Source: Uloborus plumipes (taxonomy: Eukaryota; Arthropoda; Arachnida; Araneae; Uloboridae). From it: a DNA stretch of 64,000 bases. A model generated the notes under the pieces. The model did not search any database, was not told where the DNA came from, and saw only the letters and a list, made by a program, of their open reading frames with translations. The DNA is taken from NCBI GenBank assembly GCA_038373865.1, contig JAXGGA010005870.1, positions 1 through 64,000 of the forward strand, written 5' to 3'. This document shows, piece by piece, positions 1 through 12,000 of the stretch. Positions within the stretch are counted from its first letter, which is position 1. Every line of letters begins with the position of its first letter. A program made the position numbers and the translations under genes.

Positions 1-278
1 TCAAGCAATGAGTAAATTTTCTGGAATAGCTCAAAGGACTCGTTTTTTACACAGGAAACTTTTTTTTTCTCAAGATACTCAACTTGGGAAAAGAGTTTAC
101 CTATGGTACCAATCCATTCCTTTTCTGGAGAAGCTGATGTTCCGTCAAGTTTTGCGACTATATGACTTAATATCTGCTCGTTGATGTGAAGCCAGCAGAA
201 AGAAAGATCTAAAAAGTCTCTAATGGAGGAGTTTTTCGATGTAATGTAGCATGCCTCTTTTCCAGCCAGACATTTCAT
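1..278 (-). CDS. Partial ORF of unknown function, open at window edge
   Basis: An uninterrupted minus-strand frame of about 92 codons begins at ATG 278-276 and runs off the left edge. An in-frame TAA lies a few codons upstream of the ATG, so the start is either real or the frame is part of an internal exon. The product begins MKCLAGKEACYITSKN and contains a KEWIGTIGKLFSQVEYLE stretch, with no signal peptide or membrane segment. I do not recognise the family. The neighbouring repeats suggest it may belong to a DNA transposon. It could also be chance, although 92 codons is long for this base composition. Confidence 0.3.
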   Translation of the reverse strand, partial: MKCLAGKEACYITSKNSSIRDFLDLSFCWLHINEQILSHIVAKLDGTSASPEKEWIGTIGKLFSQVEYLEKKKVSCVKNESFELFQKIYSLL

Positions 279-375
279 TGGAGGTATCACTGCCACTTAG
301 TTGAAGGCAAATGTCTATACTTATGTAATTCAATCAGTCACATAATCCTATTTCGCATTGCTCAGTCAGTTTTTC

Positions 376-1062
376 CTTTGTTGTCTTCTTCTGGTGTATC
401 GTGAGTGAGGTAGCGATCTCTACGCTCTTATATTACGGTCTTTCTTTGATGATGCTTTTCCGAAAGCTACCAGTGTTCTCATCGTGACTAAGGGCCCTGC
501 TCCACAACAGCGTAAAACGCGACTGAAACTGAACGCAGAAACCGAAAATCCGGGTACTTTCCTGCATAGGAACACTATTTGCTCCATTTTACGCTTCTGC
601 TTTATTTTTCTGCTTTACGTTAATGTGGAGCAGGGCCCTATGAGTTAGAGTGTTGTGCTTCCTTCTTTCTACAAAAATTGCAGTAAAGTTATTTCTTACG
701 ATATTGGAACTCTCCTCTGATCTTGAGTGCTTTATAACGTGCTCTTTAGCATGAAACACCTTTTTGCTATCGCATATGAGATGTTTGTTATCTATGTCTT
801 CGTCTTCTGGTGTATAGTGAGTGAGGTAGCGTTCTCTACGCTTTTCTGTTACGGTTTTTCTTTGATGTTTTTCTAAAAGCTACCAGTGTTCTCATCGTCA
901 CTAAGAGTTAGAATGTTGTGCTTCCGGCTTTCTACAAAAATTGCAGTAATGTTACTTTTTGCGGTATTGGAACTCTCCTCTGCTCTTGAGTGCTTCATAA
1001 TATGCTCTTTAGCATGAATTAACTTTTTGCTATCGCACATGAGATGTTTTTTATCTTCACCG
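376..1062. repeat. Direct tandem duplication, ~270-bp unit, two copies
   Basis: The block starting near 376 (tcttctggtgtat, then gtgagtgaggtagcg and gctaccagtgttctcatcgt) recurs from about 799 to 1062 in the same order and orientation, with scattered substitutions. Copy 1 is interrupted by the MITE at 491-638, and copy 2 keeps the empty site near 900. A minus-strand ORF at 873-1130 lies in copy 2. Its homologous frame is broken in copy 1, so I do not call it a gene. Confidence 0.75.
491..638. mobile_element. 148-bp MITE with GGGCCCTGCTCCAC inverted ends, TA TSD
   Basis: The inverted ends GGGCCCTGCTCCAC and GTGGAGCAGGGCCC bound the element. It is flanked by TA at 489-490 and 639-640. It is absent from the paralogous copy near 900, which proves it is an insertion. 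A second copy of the family lies at about 16151-16296. The interior carries GCGTAAAACGC near each end. The TA duplication fits a Tc1/mariner-type non-autonomous element. Confidence 0.75.
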
Positions 1063-1139
1063 AGTTGGCCTGCCTTCACAAGATTACCCAAAAGGCTATA
1101 TATGATAGCAACTGCCGCGGTTGATGACACAGCAAACCT

Positions 1140-3485
1140 GACTGAAGTAACGGCCGCTCTACTAATATCAAGGTAGTTTCGTTTACTTCGTACAGCTATA
1201 CTACAAAAATTCCAGGGTATTTCCTCGAGTCATAATATTACACGACGGCACTAGCTTTCGGGAGAGTCGAACTGTAAGTCCGACTTCTTCGATGTTTAAA
1301 ATTGTTAGTGCCTTTCGCTTTCCAGGTTTTTAGTGGAAATCAATCCATCCTTTAATAAAACAAAAAAGAGAATCTCAATCTGCCTTTTGACGGAAAGCGC
1401 AACTGATATAAAAATCTTAGGCAGGATGAGAGACATTTTAGTTAAAACGCGTCTGCTGGTCAAAAGTTATCTTGGTGGGGGGGGGGGGGTAAATAAGTAA
1501 AATGGGGGGTCACTTCCCCAGTTGTAGGTGGCATTTTCCCCTGAACAGCTGACTGCCTAACGAAGACAGCGGTGTCAATTGACCAGAAGCGTAACCCGTT
1601 TCAGTAGGAACGATTACCGATAGTTTCTGCTCTTTTTAAAAACAAAAAGAGACGAAATGTATATTTAACTGTATTTTTTATAAGGAAAGTATGTTCATTA
1701 GAGTTAAAAACATGCATTTAAGTTAGCAGAACAATCTTTTAAAAAACTCCCGCAGCTATATCGCGTATTCAACCTGAAAGTAGTGAACTTTTTGAAAAAA
1801 AACACTGGAGTTTTATGTAAATTGCGTTTTCCCGGTAGCTAAAATTTTTTTCCAAAAACTTTTTTTTGTACCAATCAACTCAAAATGAGTGAATACATAG
1901 GAAAGTGCGTGTACCAAGTCGAAAAAAAAACTTTTATTTTTATGACATACCCTAGTGCCCATGTCGGGGCCAAGTAGCTTTCAGTACTAGTTTTTCTGCA
2001 AAAATGCAAAAACATCACTTTTCTGCCATTAATAAATAAGTTGTTTGTCAATTTTTAATGACTCTAATCTGTATTAAAATTGTTTTCCATGGGAAAATTA
2101 TCCTTCTTAACCGTGGGGGAAAATCTGAGTCCCACCCCCACCCCCACCCCAGTTTCCCATATAGACTATAAGCTGTAGCGACCGTTTTGTAGCAAAAGTT
2201 CATCTATCTCTTGTGGTTTTAAACATTCTACAGCGTTTATGATAGTCTTGAAACGTTTTCTAAAGCACATTACATTTCAGAAGTAGTCTATTAGTACTCG
2301 GAAAAGGTGGGAATAATTTTAAAGTCTAAAAGCCAGCATTTTAGAATCGAAGCATTTTGTTCCTAATCTGGCTGGGTTGCGTTCTGGTCAAAATTACAGC
2401 TTTAAATTGAGCTCAGGCATTATGTATTGCTAGGCCTATTTTATTCACTTCGAAGGACATTATCCCTTAGAGAGATACACTACTTGCCAAAAGTATCGCA
2501 CTTTAAGAAATCTAACGTTTTCGCAAAATATGAACAAGAAATGGTGCTTTTTAAAAATTAAACCAATTTTTCAAAGGAAAAATTTGGAAAAAAAAAAGTT
2601 AATGAAAATAATGAACAAAATAATCAACATTGGATACTGAAAGAATGGGTGTAAAACTTTGTGTGGAATCTACTGTACATGCAATCGCGCGCGCGAATTC
2701 AGAGGCGAACAAATTACAGATTTTTTTTTCTATCTTGTTTGCTTTGAAGAAATTTAAATTGTTTACCTGTTGTATTTTATTGTGTGGTAACCAAAATAGA
2801 TTTTGATAACCTAAACATTTTTTGTCTGGTATTTTTTAAAATAAAATTTACCAATTATTTCTGTTTAATAAATTGACCATATCTTTTATTTAAACTAATT
2901 TAACATATTGACACTAAAACTGTCAGTTGAATTTCATTAAATAATGTATTTAGTAATTATTCATTTCGGTTTTAACCTTAAAAAATTAATTAGTTTTATC
3001 AAGACTTGCAACATTTTCGACCAGTAGTTTAGTTACTCTTTTTTAATCAAAACTCTTTTGATCGGGACCTCGTGTAACTGACATCAGTTTTTTAACTTGT
3101 AATTTTTCTAACGTCTGATGCAAAAAGAAAGGTAATTTATTCAATGTGTGTACTATCTATGCATCAGTCTGTTGGTATTGTAGCTCCCAGCCCGCAGCTT
3201 TCCTGGGGCCCGTTGTTATTGTTTGAAAGGTTACTTGAACGAAATCGCTCTTTGACACTAAGACTCAAATCGCGGGTCGGGTAAACCAAATAAAATAATC
3301 GTGTAAATATGTTATATTAAGTTTTAAATGCATTATTTGGTGAAAATTTTTTAAAAATTCAAATGTTTTGCTAATGGAAACTAATTTCTCCGGGTTAAAA
3401 AAACGGGAAAAATATTATTTTCCTACCGTTTCTATTTCGAGGCTAAACTTAGCCTTTGGCTCCAGTCAGGTGGGGTCCATAAAGC
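1140..3485. other. No gene seen; AT-rich intergenic with decayed repeats
   Basis: This stretch holds homopolymer tracts (G run near 1478; A and T runs) and no ORF or splice pattern that I can support. A CCCACC-rich stretch near 2131-2150 and a GCCCGCAG/GGCCCG stretch near 3190-3210 look like decayed hAT-type ends. Confidence 0.5.
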
Positions 3486-3493
3486 GAATCCTT

Positions 3494-3654
3494 CAGGCCC
3501 GTCATTTAGGGGGGTCAATGCCCCCCCCCTGACTTTGGAAAATCAATGCATTTACATGTAAGTGGGCGTGGTTTTTCCCTTTTTTTTGCAAAATGTACTT
3601 TGTGTTTTCAGCCTTTGCCCCCCCCCCCAAAAAAAAATCGAAGTGTCGGGCCTG
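3494..3654. mobile_element. 161-bp hAT-type MITE (CAGGCCCGTC family), copy 1
   Basis: The element runs from CAGGCCCGTCATTT to GTCGGGCCTG and is flanked by a perfect 8-bp duplication GAATCCTT at 3486-3493 and 3655-3662. The 8-bp TSD and CAGG start fit the hAT superfamily. The interior has G/C homopolymer runs and a conserved core, TGTAAATACATTGATTT in other copies, here on the opposite strand. Other copies lie at 30916-31082 and 44197-44367, with a degenerate one at about 13900-14070. Confidence 0.85.
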
Positions 3655-3689
3655 GAATCCTTTTGTCTTGTTGTCAAGTTCACAGCCTT

Positions 3690-4670
3690 ATTCACAATCA
3701 CGAATTGGCTGCGGAATAATCCCAGGATTGATCTATCGTCTGTTGCGGATCAGGCCACCGTTCTTATTCACCAACCTCGGATAGGTGAATCGAGGGATTT
3801 TCTAGACACAGATGTAAAAGCTTCTCTCATTGGTGGCTTTTGATCAGGTGACGTTGACGACATTCCCATGATTCCTAGTCGCCCATCATGGCCGCCAATG
3901 TTTTCCGGAAGCTGACAGATCTTTGTTATTTTTTATATTTTTTTCTAATAATCAGAGCTTTCCACAACTTATGTATGTTATATATCTTGGTAAACTGCAT
4001 CTTCAAAAAAAATTTCATTCAAAAATATTAATTTTAAGGTACTTAAATCAATTAAAAACTCACTGTAAGTGAGAAATTTCAACGGCGTCCATCTTGGGCC
4101 ACCAAGAATCTATTCAGTTCTTAAAAATGTTTCTGAATTTTTCTACCGTTGTTATCACGCGACTTTTTCGTCCTAAGATGCATAAAACAGGTTTATTTCG
4201 CAAAAAAAGTAAGGAATCAGAGGGATATTTCAAAATAAAAGCATCATATCCGCCATGTTTGTCTTTTCCTACATGTAAAACGTGTGGTAGAGAGTATAAT
4301 CGCGGAATTAAACCGCCAATATTGGCGGCTCAGATTCAAGGCTATATTTCGCTGCTTGTAGGCTGGAATAATCTTCCTTTTGCGATTGTGAATAACGATT
4401 TCGTGCGAATCCTGGGATAATCTTCAACAGTGGCAACATTGAAGGATTATTCGTGTTTGTGAATAACGGTGTCAGTGTTACAGTTCGAAAACCAATAAAC
4501 CAGGTTTGATATTTCTTCCTGTCTGAAGGTGACTTGTTAGAGAGAATTGCCGATGTTACACAACCTACGGTTCGCGGGTCATATGGGGCTTGTGAAGTTG
4601 ATCCATGTAGCCCTTTGTTTAAAAAGTGACTTGATTGAAATAATTCTTTGTCACTGATAGCCGTCATACA
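3690..4670. repeat. Decayed inverted-repeat region, no gene
   Basis: TTCACAATCACGAATTGGCTG near 3690 is partly mirrored by the sequence near 4388-4425 (gtgaataacgatttcgtgcg). GAATCCTGGGATAATCTTC near 4410 opposes the GGAATAATCCCAGGATTG stretch near 3712. This suggests a broken DNA element of about 0.7 kb. The ORFs on both strands here (4094-4420, 4308-4667) overlap each other and show no domain. Confidence 0.35.
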
Positions 4671-4858
4671 ACAAGCGGGCCAATTTAATATTAGTTTTTA
4701 TTTGTAATTTTTATATCACTTCAAGGTCGCAGGAAGTAAACAATTTCAGAGATGTACATTTCCAACACGTGCTGGTTTTTTGTTTTTTCTTCAAACCCGT
4801 CAGTAAATTTTTCATACACTGTTTTAATGCTCATCAACTCGAAAGAATAAGTTCAGTA

Positions 4859-5015
4859 CAGTCGACGCTCATTATAACAACGAGTCATTATAACGGCTAG
4901 TGGGAAAAGATCTTACTCTATCGCTATATGCTCTGTTAATTTGCTTTCGGTATAACGACTTTCCTGTATCAGCGAATCCAATTTTGGAACAAATTCAGGG
5001 GACACCATTTCCGGC
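4859..5015. mobile_element. Tc1/pogo-like terminal fragment
   Basis: CAGTCGACGCTCATTATAAC follows a TA at 4857-4858 and closely matches the ends of the complete MITE at 5640-5815. No matching right end was found nearby, so this is a truncated copy. A further relic (CTCGTTATAAAGACC) lies near 6001-6060. Confidence 0.5.
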
Positions 5016-5351
5016 TTTTTTTCGAAACAGAACATGTTTCGGAATTTTAGACTTGAAATGACTTCGATTATTGTTTACGGACAGAGTACATGAAGTTTTC
5101 AATCTTCAGCGCAACTTTGATAGGGGGAGGGAAGAAATAAATGTATCATCTGCAGACGAACATGGGAAAATGAAGAAGGTTGTGACGATAGCTCCTGATA
5201 TACAAATGTTTCTAATACCTAATATTAAAAGTAAAAATGTTTTTTTGCGATGCAAAAAAATATTTGAGCCTATATATCATCCATTACTGAAATGGAAAAT
5301 TACATTTTGCAAGGGCAAACAGCTATTCTAATTTTTTCTTCATAAAATAAA

Positions 5352-5604
5352 TGAAGGGCCAGGGGGAAAAAAGATGAAAGTCATTGTTTCGTCAATTTTG
5401 AGATATATTAGCGATATCTAGGGGCTATGAAGGATTAATATCATCTGGTAGAACAACAAGGGGGAAAAAAAGATGAGAATCGACCGAAATGTGCATGAAA
5501 ACTCTATTAACTACAAAGGGTATTACGAGAAATCAAATTTTGTTCTTCGTTTTTCTCGAAATCGTTTTTTGGTCACTTTCATCTTTTTTCCCCCTGTCCC
5601 TTCA
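5352..5604. mobile_element. ~253-bp MITE with TGAAGGG-CAGGGGG inverted ends
   Basis: The left end (TGAAGGGCCAGGGGGAAAAA) and the reverse complement of the right end (TGAAGGGACAGGGGGAAAAA) match for about 30 bp. The GGGGGAAAAAAAGATGA motif is repeated once inside, near 5461. No clear TSD was found. The ends resemble those of the MITE at 35516-35769, which also starts TTGAAGGGG. Confidence 0.55.
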
Positions 5605-5639
5605 AATGATTTGTAAGTATGCAATATTTTTTTCTTATA

Positions 5640-5815
5640 CAGTCGACGCTCGATATAACGACCGTCTCCGTCCTACAGAAAACGGTCTTTATAACGATTG
5701 GTCGCTGTAAGAGGTAGAACATAGAGTATATTGGGATATAGTTGGGGGTTTTCTCACCGGTCGTTATATTGGGATGGTCTTTATAACGTGTGGTCGTTAT
5801 AACGAGCGTCTACTG
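5640..5815. mobile_element. 176-bp Tc1/pogo-like MITE, TA TSD
   Basis: The inverted ends CAGTCGACGCTCGATATAAC and CGTTATAACGAGCGTCTACTG are flanked by TA at 5638-5639 and 5816-5817. The interior repeats GGTCTTTATAACG. It is non-coding. The superfamily call rests on the CAGT start and the TA duplication. Confidence 0.75.
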
Positions 5816-6331
5816 TATTTTCTAAATTAAAATATGCTTAATATTTTCTTACAGTATTTTGTACTAACATATTTTTAAATTCCAACGAAAAAAGAACAAT
5901 AATTTGAATATCTATAGTTAAAATCTTTAAAAAAATCCTATTTTAACGAAAGCATGATAATAACATGCATGATGCCTGTATATATTTTTAAAAATTCTAC
6001 CTCGTTATAAAGACCTTTTCTGTGGAACGGAGATGGTCGTTATATCGAACGTCGTTATTATATATTTTTCAAATATAAATGTAAGTAAAAAACAAAGAAT
6101 AAATATTTAAATTAAAAGCGTTATCATTTCAGATTTATATAAATAATGTATCCATTCGCATATTCTGACTTGGGTGACATTTAATAGAAAAAAAATTAGA
6201 TTTTCGTCTACGTGTATAATTAAAATTGTCCCATTTAGTACTTGTTTTGTACATTACTACACATTTAAATTTATGGTTAAAATTACTGTAGTTTTCTAGC
6301 CGCGATTTTGAAGTATGGAGGCAGGATTAGA

Positions 6332-6768
6332 ATTATATCACTCGTTTTTCTGTGAAAATGTAGAAGATCAGAAAATGCGAAAAGAGAAGATATCACTCGT
6401 TTTTCTGTGAAAATGTAGATCAGAAAATGCAAAAAGAGAAGATATCACTCGTTTTTCTGTGAAAATGTAGATCAGAAAATGCGAAGAGGGAAGATATCAC
6501 TCGTTTTTCTGTGAAAATGTAGAAGATCAGAAAATGCAAAAAGAGAAGATATCACTCGTTTTTCTGTGAAAATGTAGAAGATCAGAAAATGCAAAAAGAG
6601 AAGATATCACTCCCTTTTCTGTGAAAATGTAGAAGATCAGAAAATGCAAAAAGAGAAGATATCACTCGTTTTTCTGTGAAAATGTAGAAGATCAGAAAAT
6701 GCAAAAAGAGAAGCTATCACTCGTTTTTCTGTGAAAATGTAAAAGATCAGAAAATGCAAAAAGAGAAG
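6332..6768. repeat. Minisatellite, 8 units of 51-56 bp
   Basis: ATATCACTCGTTTTTCTGTG recurs at about 6335, 6390, 6442, 6493, 6549, 6603, 6658 and 6714. Each is followed by AAAATGTAGAAGATCAGAAA and a short A/G-rich spacer. Units differ mainly by loss of the AGA triplet in GTAGAAGATC and by single substitutions. It abuts the MITE that begins at about 6773. Confidence 0.9.
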
Positions 6769-6772
6769 AGTA

Positions 6773-7402
6773 TATTGCCGTGCTAAGAACAAAAGTTGCA
6801 TCTGCACCTTTTAACAAAATTGAGTTCTTGTCACCAAGTGGTTTTTTGTAACTAATTTTATTTAAATGCAATATTTTATGGTCATTTGAGAACGGGAAAT
6901 ATTTTTCAAAATTTTTTGAATAACTACATCCTGAATCAAATACATGGAGACTCAAAACTTTAAACAGCAATATCTCATGCAATACACCGCCAACTCGGTC
7001 ATTTCGATTCCTGGACTGCAGTGTCGGGCGTATTATGCCCTCATCAGCATGGAATACGAAAGTGAACGAGCTTTATACCCGAGCTCTGCCTTTAAAAAAA
7101 TTTTACGAGTTGTACCGTTCCCATGAGCGGTCGCTCGCTGGTATTCTAATTTCACATTAGCTACCAGTTTTTTTCGGCTCTCTTTACTTAAGAGGATTTT
7201 TGCCTCCAACTCGTTCACTTTCGTATTCCATGCTGATGAGGGCATAGTAAGCCCGAAACTGCAGTTCAGGGATCGAAATGAACGAGGTGGCGGTGTATTG
7301 CATGTTCCTGCCTTAGCCCTTGCTTAGGGGCAGTTCTCACAGCAATATCTCAGTTTGAGATCGTCTGCAGTATCACTTTTGCGCTTAGCACAGCAGTATA
7401 GT
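6773..7402. mobile_element. MITE family A (TGCCGTGCTAAG ends) with nested MITE family B
   Basis: The outer ends are TTGCCGTGCTAAGAACAAAA on the left and TTTTGCGCTTAGCACAGCAGT on the right, the same ends as the copies at 8217-9050 and 16083-16495. Inside, about 6965-7330, lies a second inverted repeat (ATGCAATACACCGCC ... GGCGGTGTATTGCAT). Its arms contain CATCAGCATGGAATACGAAA and the reverse complement. Family B recurs at about 37457-38290. Confidence 0.65.
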
Positions 7403-8216
7403 GCTCCTCTGATAGCTTGACCTCCGACATGGACAATGATTTCCTTTTTGTTCGGGTAATAGGAAAGGGTAATTCGCATTGCATTGGAGTTGGGTTACTT
7501 CCGTAGTCGTTTTGCGGAAGTATTCCATCTCAAATTCAAAGCAGTTACGCTTTCCTATTTATTAGCCAAAAAAGAGGGAAACATTCTCAATGTCGGAGCT
7601 CAGCCGACGAGAACCGGGGCAAGGGGTGGGTTTTTAGGGTTCAAAGCCCCTCCTAAAAGTTTCAAAACAATTCCAAAGAATGCTCGTCATACACTTTCCC
7701 CCCGAAAAGATAACTATTGCGTTTTTAAATTTCTCATTTATTTTAAAATCGCATATAAAAAATGAAACTATCATTATAGAATAATTGTTCAAACTGAGTA
7801 ATCTGCAACATTTATATTTTTTGGAACAAACACCTTTTCTTTTCGAAGTGAAAATACCACTAACAAAACAACAAAATTCTTTACATTTGAAAGTACCAAA
7901 CTCTGTATTTTAAAAATGTCATAAAATAGAAAATTCAAAATATTACTTTGAAAGCGCGTATATGCTTACAACCATATGTCTTTTTGAGTTAAGACACAAT
8001 AAGACATTCAGATATTTTTTTCTTCGTCGAAAAGGTGGGTCATTTTTTACATTTTTCATGTTAATGCCATTTAAACAACTATTGTAACACAGAACAAAAG
8101 AACATAAAATATGCAATAAAATTTTATAGATCATACAGATTTCGTGATAAATGTGTTTGGTAAAACCCTCCCCCCCCCCCCCCCGAAACAAATATCTGGT
8201 TACGGTGCTGACAAGC

Positions 8217-9050
8217 GCGAAACTGCAGTGCTAAGCGCAAAAGTTGTATCTTCAGTCGAACTCAAACTGAAATAAAACTCTTTAAAGTTTTGCGCTACCA
8301 TGTAGTTCATTCAGATGAAACTTTTTCAAAAGTTTTTAACCCATTAATGCCTAGCGTCCCTTTTTAGGGACGGTCCAAAAAAGGGTCTGAATTTCCCCAA
8401 AATGAACATTTCAACCAAATAATAGTGTTCAGTTAGTACCTTGGTATTGTTTCAATTCGTTATTAACAGATTGCAGCACATAACCATTGTAAAGTGTGTT
8501 CTGTAGCAGTTTTAATATGATCTTTATCAAAAATGACATCGTTCACAATCTCAAGAAAAAAAGCTAAGTTTTCAAAGTTATTCCCAGCTTCCCAGTTTAT
8601 GATGATTGCTGATTTTATATATTCTTATAAAATGTCTTTTTAAATATTATATCGTAGGCAGAAAAAAATATTAGTAAAAAAAGTATGTACCCTCTGGGGT
8701 CTATCGTAACTTTTAAGGGACGATTTTTCTTTCCTTAATAAAAAACATTATTTTTTACATAATATTTTTTTATTATTTTTCCTGTCCATTAAACACTGTT
8801 TGTAACCAGTATACAAAATATCTTTGGAAAAAAAAATGTCAGGCATTAATGGGTTAAAGTTTTGCGCCACCATGTATTTGACCCAGATGAAACTTTTTCA
8901 AAAGTTTTTTAAAAATATTTCCCGCTCTCAAAGGACCATATAATTTTGTATGTGGGTAAAGTACGTCACAAAGAGACACCTGGTGGCGATACCTCAATTT
9001 TGTTAAAAAGTGCAAATCCGACTTTTGTGCTTAGCACGGCAGTATACTAC
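8217..9050. mobile_element. MITE family A copy interrupted by a TTAA element
   Basis: The ends are CAGTGCTAAGCGCAAAAGTT and GACTTTTGTGCTTAGCACGGC. The internal CTCTTTAAAGTTTTGCGC and AGATGAAACTTTTTCAAAAG motifs are shared with the copy at 16083-16495. The element is split by the piggyBac-type element at 8340-8853, with a short host sequence duplicated on both sides. Confidence 0.65.
8340..8853. mobile_element. 514-bp piggyBac-like MITE, TTAA TSD
   Basis: The inverted ends CCCATTAATGCC and GGCATTAATGGG are flanked by TTAA at 8336-8339 and 8854-8857. TTAA target sites with a CCC start are typical of piggyBac. It is non-coding. The subterminal GTCCCTTTTTAGGGAC palindrome is partly shared with the sister copy at 53212-53730. 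Confidence 0.85.
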
Positions 9051-9059
9051 AATGTTGGA

Positions 9060-12000
9060 TACAAAAAATGTAAACAAATAAACTCACGTGGTACTGCAGA
9101 CAACGAATATAATGAGAAGTAAATCCATCTTGATTTGGGCCAGTTTTCCTCGCGGGCCCGCGTGGCACTAACTCTCCATGTATATATATATTTTAATAGT
9201 TATATATATAAGCATTTACCCCCAAGTAACTGGAAAGGATTTTACGCAATTGTTTAAGGCTAAATTGACGTATTGTTTTGATGTTGCAAATGGTATAAAA
9301 TCCCTATAAGTCTCATCTTGTCGATGGTTTCAGTTAGCATTGACTCATGTATTTAAATATTATACAGCAGTGTAATTGGGTGAAAAAAAAAACACCTTGG
9401 GGTGGAACGAATTGGAACAAGGGGAATTCTTGTTATCAAAAGTAACTCGATCCTAGCCAATACGCTAAAAAACATCCGAACTCTCGTACAAAATGAGTTC
9501 TTTTTAGTTGCAACTTTGAAAAATAAAACAAATAACTTTAAAAAACAACAATAATGCCTGATGACAAATAAAAGAGCATTTCATGCTGAAAACAGTAGAA
9601 TATTTTCTTAAAAATAAAATGACGCAAAACAAACTGTATTATAAAAACATCTTTTGAAGTGCTATAGATACCCTTTAATCAATCTAAACGGTTTAAAAAC
9701 TGCACAAAACTTTACTTTCCCTTTCGTATTTTGCTTTGCCATTAAAAAAATAAATAAATAAGTACAAACAAGCAAAATCTAAAATTGGAAGAATTACGCA
9801 AAACGAGAGAGTCCTATAAATAAAAAATTTACACATTCATTTCATCAATAACAAATATCATATTCGTACTGAAGCCGTCTCTTGTGTTTGTACGGACCTT
9901 CACACGATAATTCCCATTAACTGTCGTGCGACCATGTTGATGATTTGCACATTTCATAGCGCTACGTGCCTCGTAGAACTTGAAAGTTATGGAACCCAAG
10001 TCCGATATCGGCTGAAATCATGTATCGGACAGTTGCTATCCCCGATTTTACAAGAACAGGAGTTGACATTTTAAGAATTTTCTGAATGAGAAGCTGAATA
10101 GAGATTTGATGATACGATGCAGATGTTATTTTGATGTAGTTAACATTGAAGGATAACGAACAGTACCAGTTTCTTCTTCTTCTGAAGTTATTTTTCTAAT
10201 TCTTATAACTAACCTCCTTTGGGTTGTTTCGTCGATGTGACTTCCACATTGCGACATTAGGAAACAGCCAAACCTTCTTAGATTCGGAGATCAGTCTTCG
10301 AGTACTCTAAAATGAAGTGCACTTTCGCGTAATGTGTTGAAGTTGATGATGCTCTCGAGTGGTGAAGATATTTCAATTTTTTCCTCCCAAACTCACTTGT
10401 GATGTCACAGCTGGCTGACATGTGAACTTAAAGTTTTGCAAGCTTTATCACCAAAGGAATCTTTCACAATTTGATTCTATAAGCAACTTGAATAGAGTGA
10501 GATAGACTGTATTAAAACAGTGGTGAAACACCTACTACCCGCGGGCGTCGTGTGGCCCGCGATGCTGATCCATGTGGCCCGTTGTTGTGTGCTCAATGTT
10601 ACGAATCGACAAATATGTTCTAGAACTTTCCAAAACGACTGATCATTTTCGTTCGGTGTTGTGAATGATTATTGCAACCAAGCAGTTGGAAATTGGTTCC
10701 TTAAAACAGATGGAGACATCGTTCCAAAAAATAGCATGTAATAATGATTAAATAGCTTTAGGTTTATAATTGTCTTTTTGGTGTATTCCCATGCTATCTA
10801 TGAAAAAATCAAATATATATTTAAACTTTAGACTTGTTCTGGCCTGCAAGATTCGTCTTTGTACCAGTGCATTAAAACGTTAGAAAATTAATACAATATT
10901 AGCAAAGTATTCTAGCAAAGTTGTAGCAACTAGCAAAGTTGTATCATCAACTAAGATAATGAAAGGATTTTTCTTCGAGTATGCCTTAAAGTTATTTTTA
11001 GGATTATATTGTGTGTCTGCTTCACCATCTGTAGGAATTACGGTTGAACGACGAAATCCGTGCATAAAACGTTTTAATTTTCAAAGCATTGAAATTCACC
11101 ATAAACGTGCAATCCGAAAAAAAATAATAATGAATTTTAAAAAAGCATTTACATCAGATTAGATGTCCAATTCGACAAGCACTCAATTCAACAATCAATG
11201 ATGGGAGCCCAAAGTCTGTGATGAAAACGTTGTTTTGCATAAGTGAGAAATCCACATCACCGTTTATCTCATGAAATGGGGGGATCGGTTATCATTCATT
11301 CTGAAATATGTTTTTATCATACAAGAGTTCATTTTATGAAGAAACTTAATGGAAAAAAATTTATATCTAGAAGCCTCTCAGCCGCTGTCGAGACATTCCC
11401 GACAACGTTGCCCGGGGAGTACCACGTGGAGGTGGGCTTCTAGGAGCCCCATTCTAGACTCAGTCGGCGTGCAAGCTGTGTTAGGATAGAGGCAAGGTTC
11501 TATCATTTTTAAGTGAACTGTGTGTGGCAATCAGTGAAATGTCGTCACTTCTTTTTTTTGGCCGAAAGAGAATGCGACGTAGTGGTCTAAGTGGATTTTA
11601 ATACCGACTGAGTTTAGAATGAGGCTGTGAAGCTACGTTTGCCATCATCTGGCTAGTGAAGATCGCGAAAGCCTGTAGCCAATCAAATAAGCGTCTTTCA
11701 TAAAAGCACAATTGGCTCGAATTTTGATAGTTTTAAAGGGTAACAGTGGTCTTGTCACTAGCCAGATGAATGCAAACTCAGCTTCACACTCCCCAGGGGG
11801 CCGCATCCGCCCACCCGATCTTATCCCTCTTGCGGCCCCCCGAGCTGACGGAGATCTTATGTGTCAGCTCTTTTGGCAGTTCTTCAGGATTGCCACAAAA
11901 GTCGATAGGTTGTTTCCGCAAACGGATCTGAAAAGAACAGAAGAAGACATTAAGTTTAATTTTTCCTCATTACTAAACATAACAATGTGTTTTATGAAAT

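Noticed and set aside
873..1130. 85-codon minus-strand ORF with Cys/His residues
   Set aside because: It lies in one copy of a tandem duplication, the homologous copy is broken, and no domain is complete.
4094..4667. Overlapping ORFs on both strands (108 and 119 codons)
   Set aside because: They overlap in a decayed inverted repeat and show no domain, despite a CKTCGREY Cys pair.
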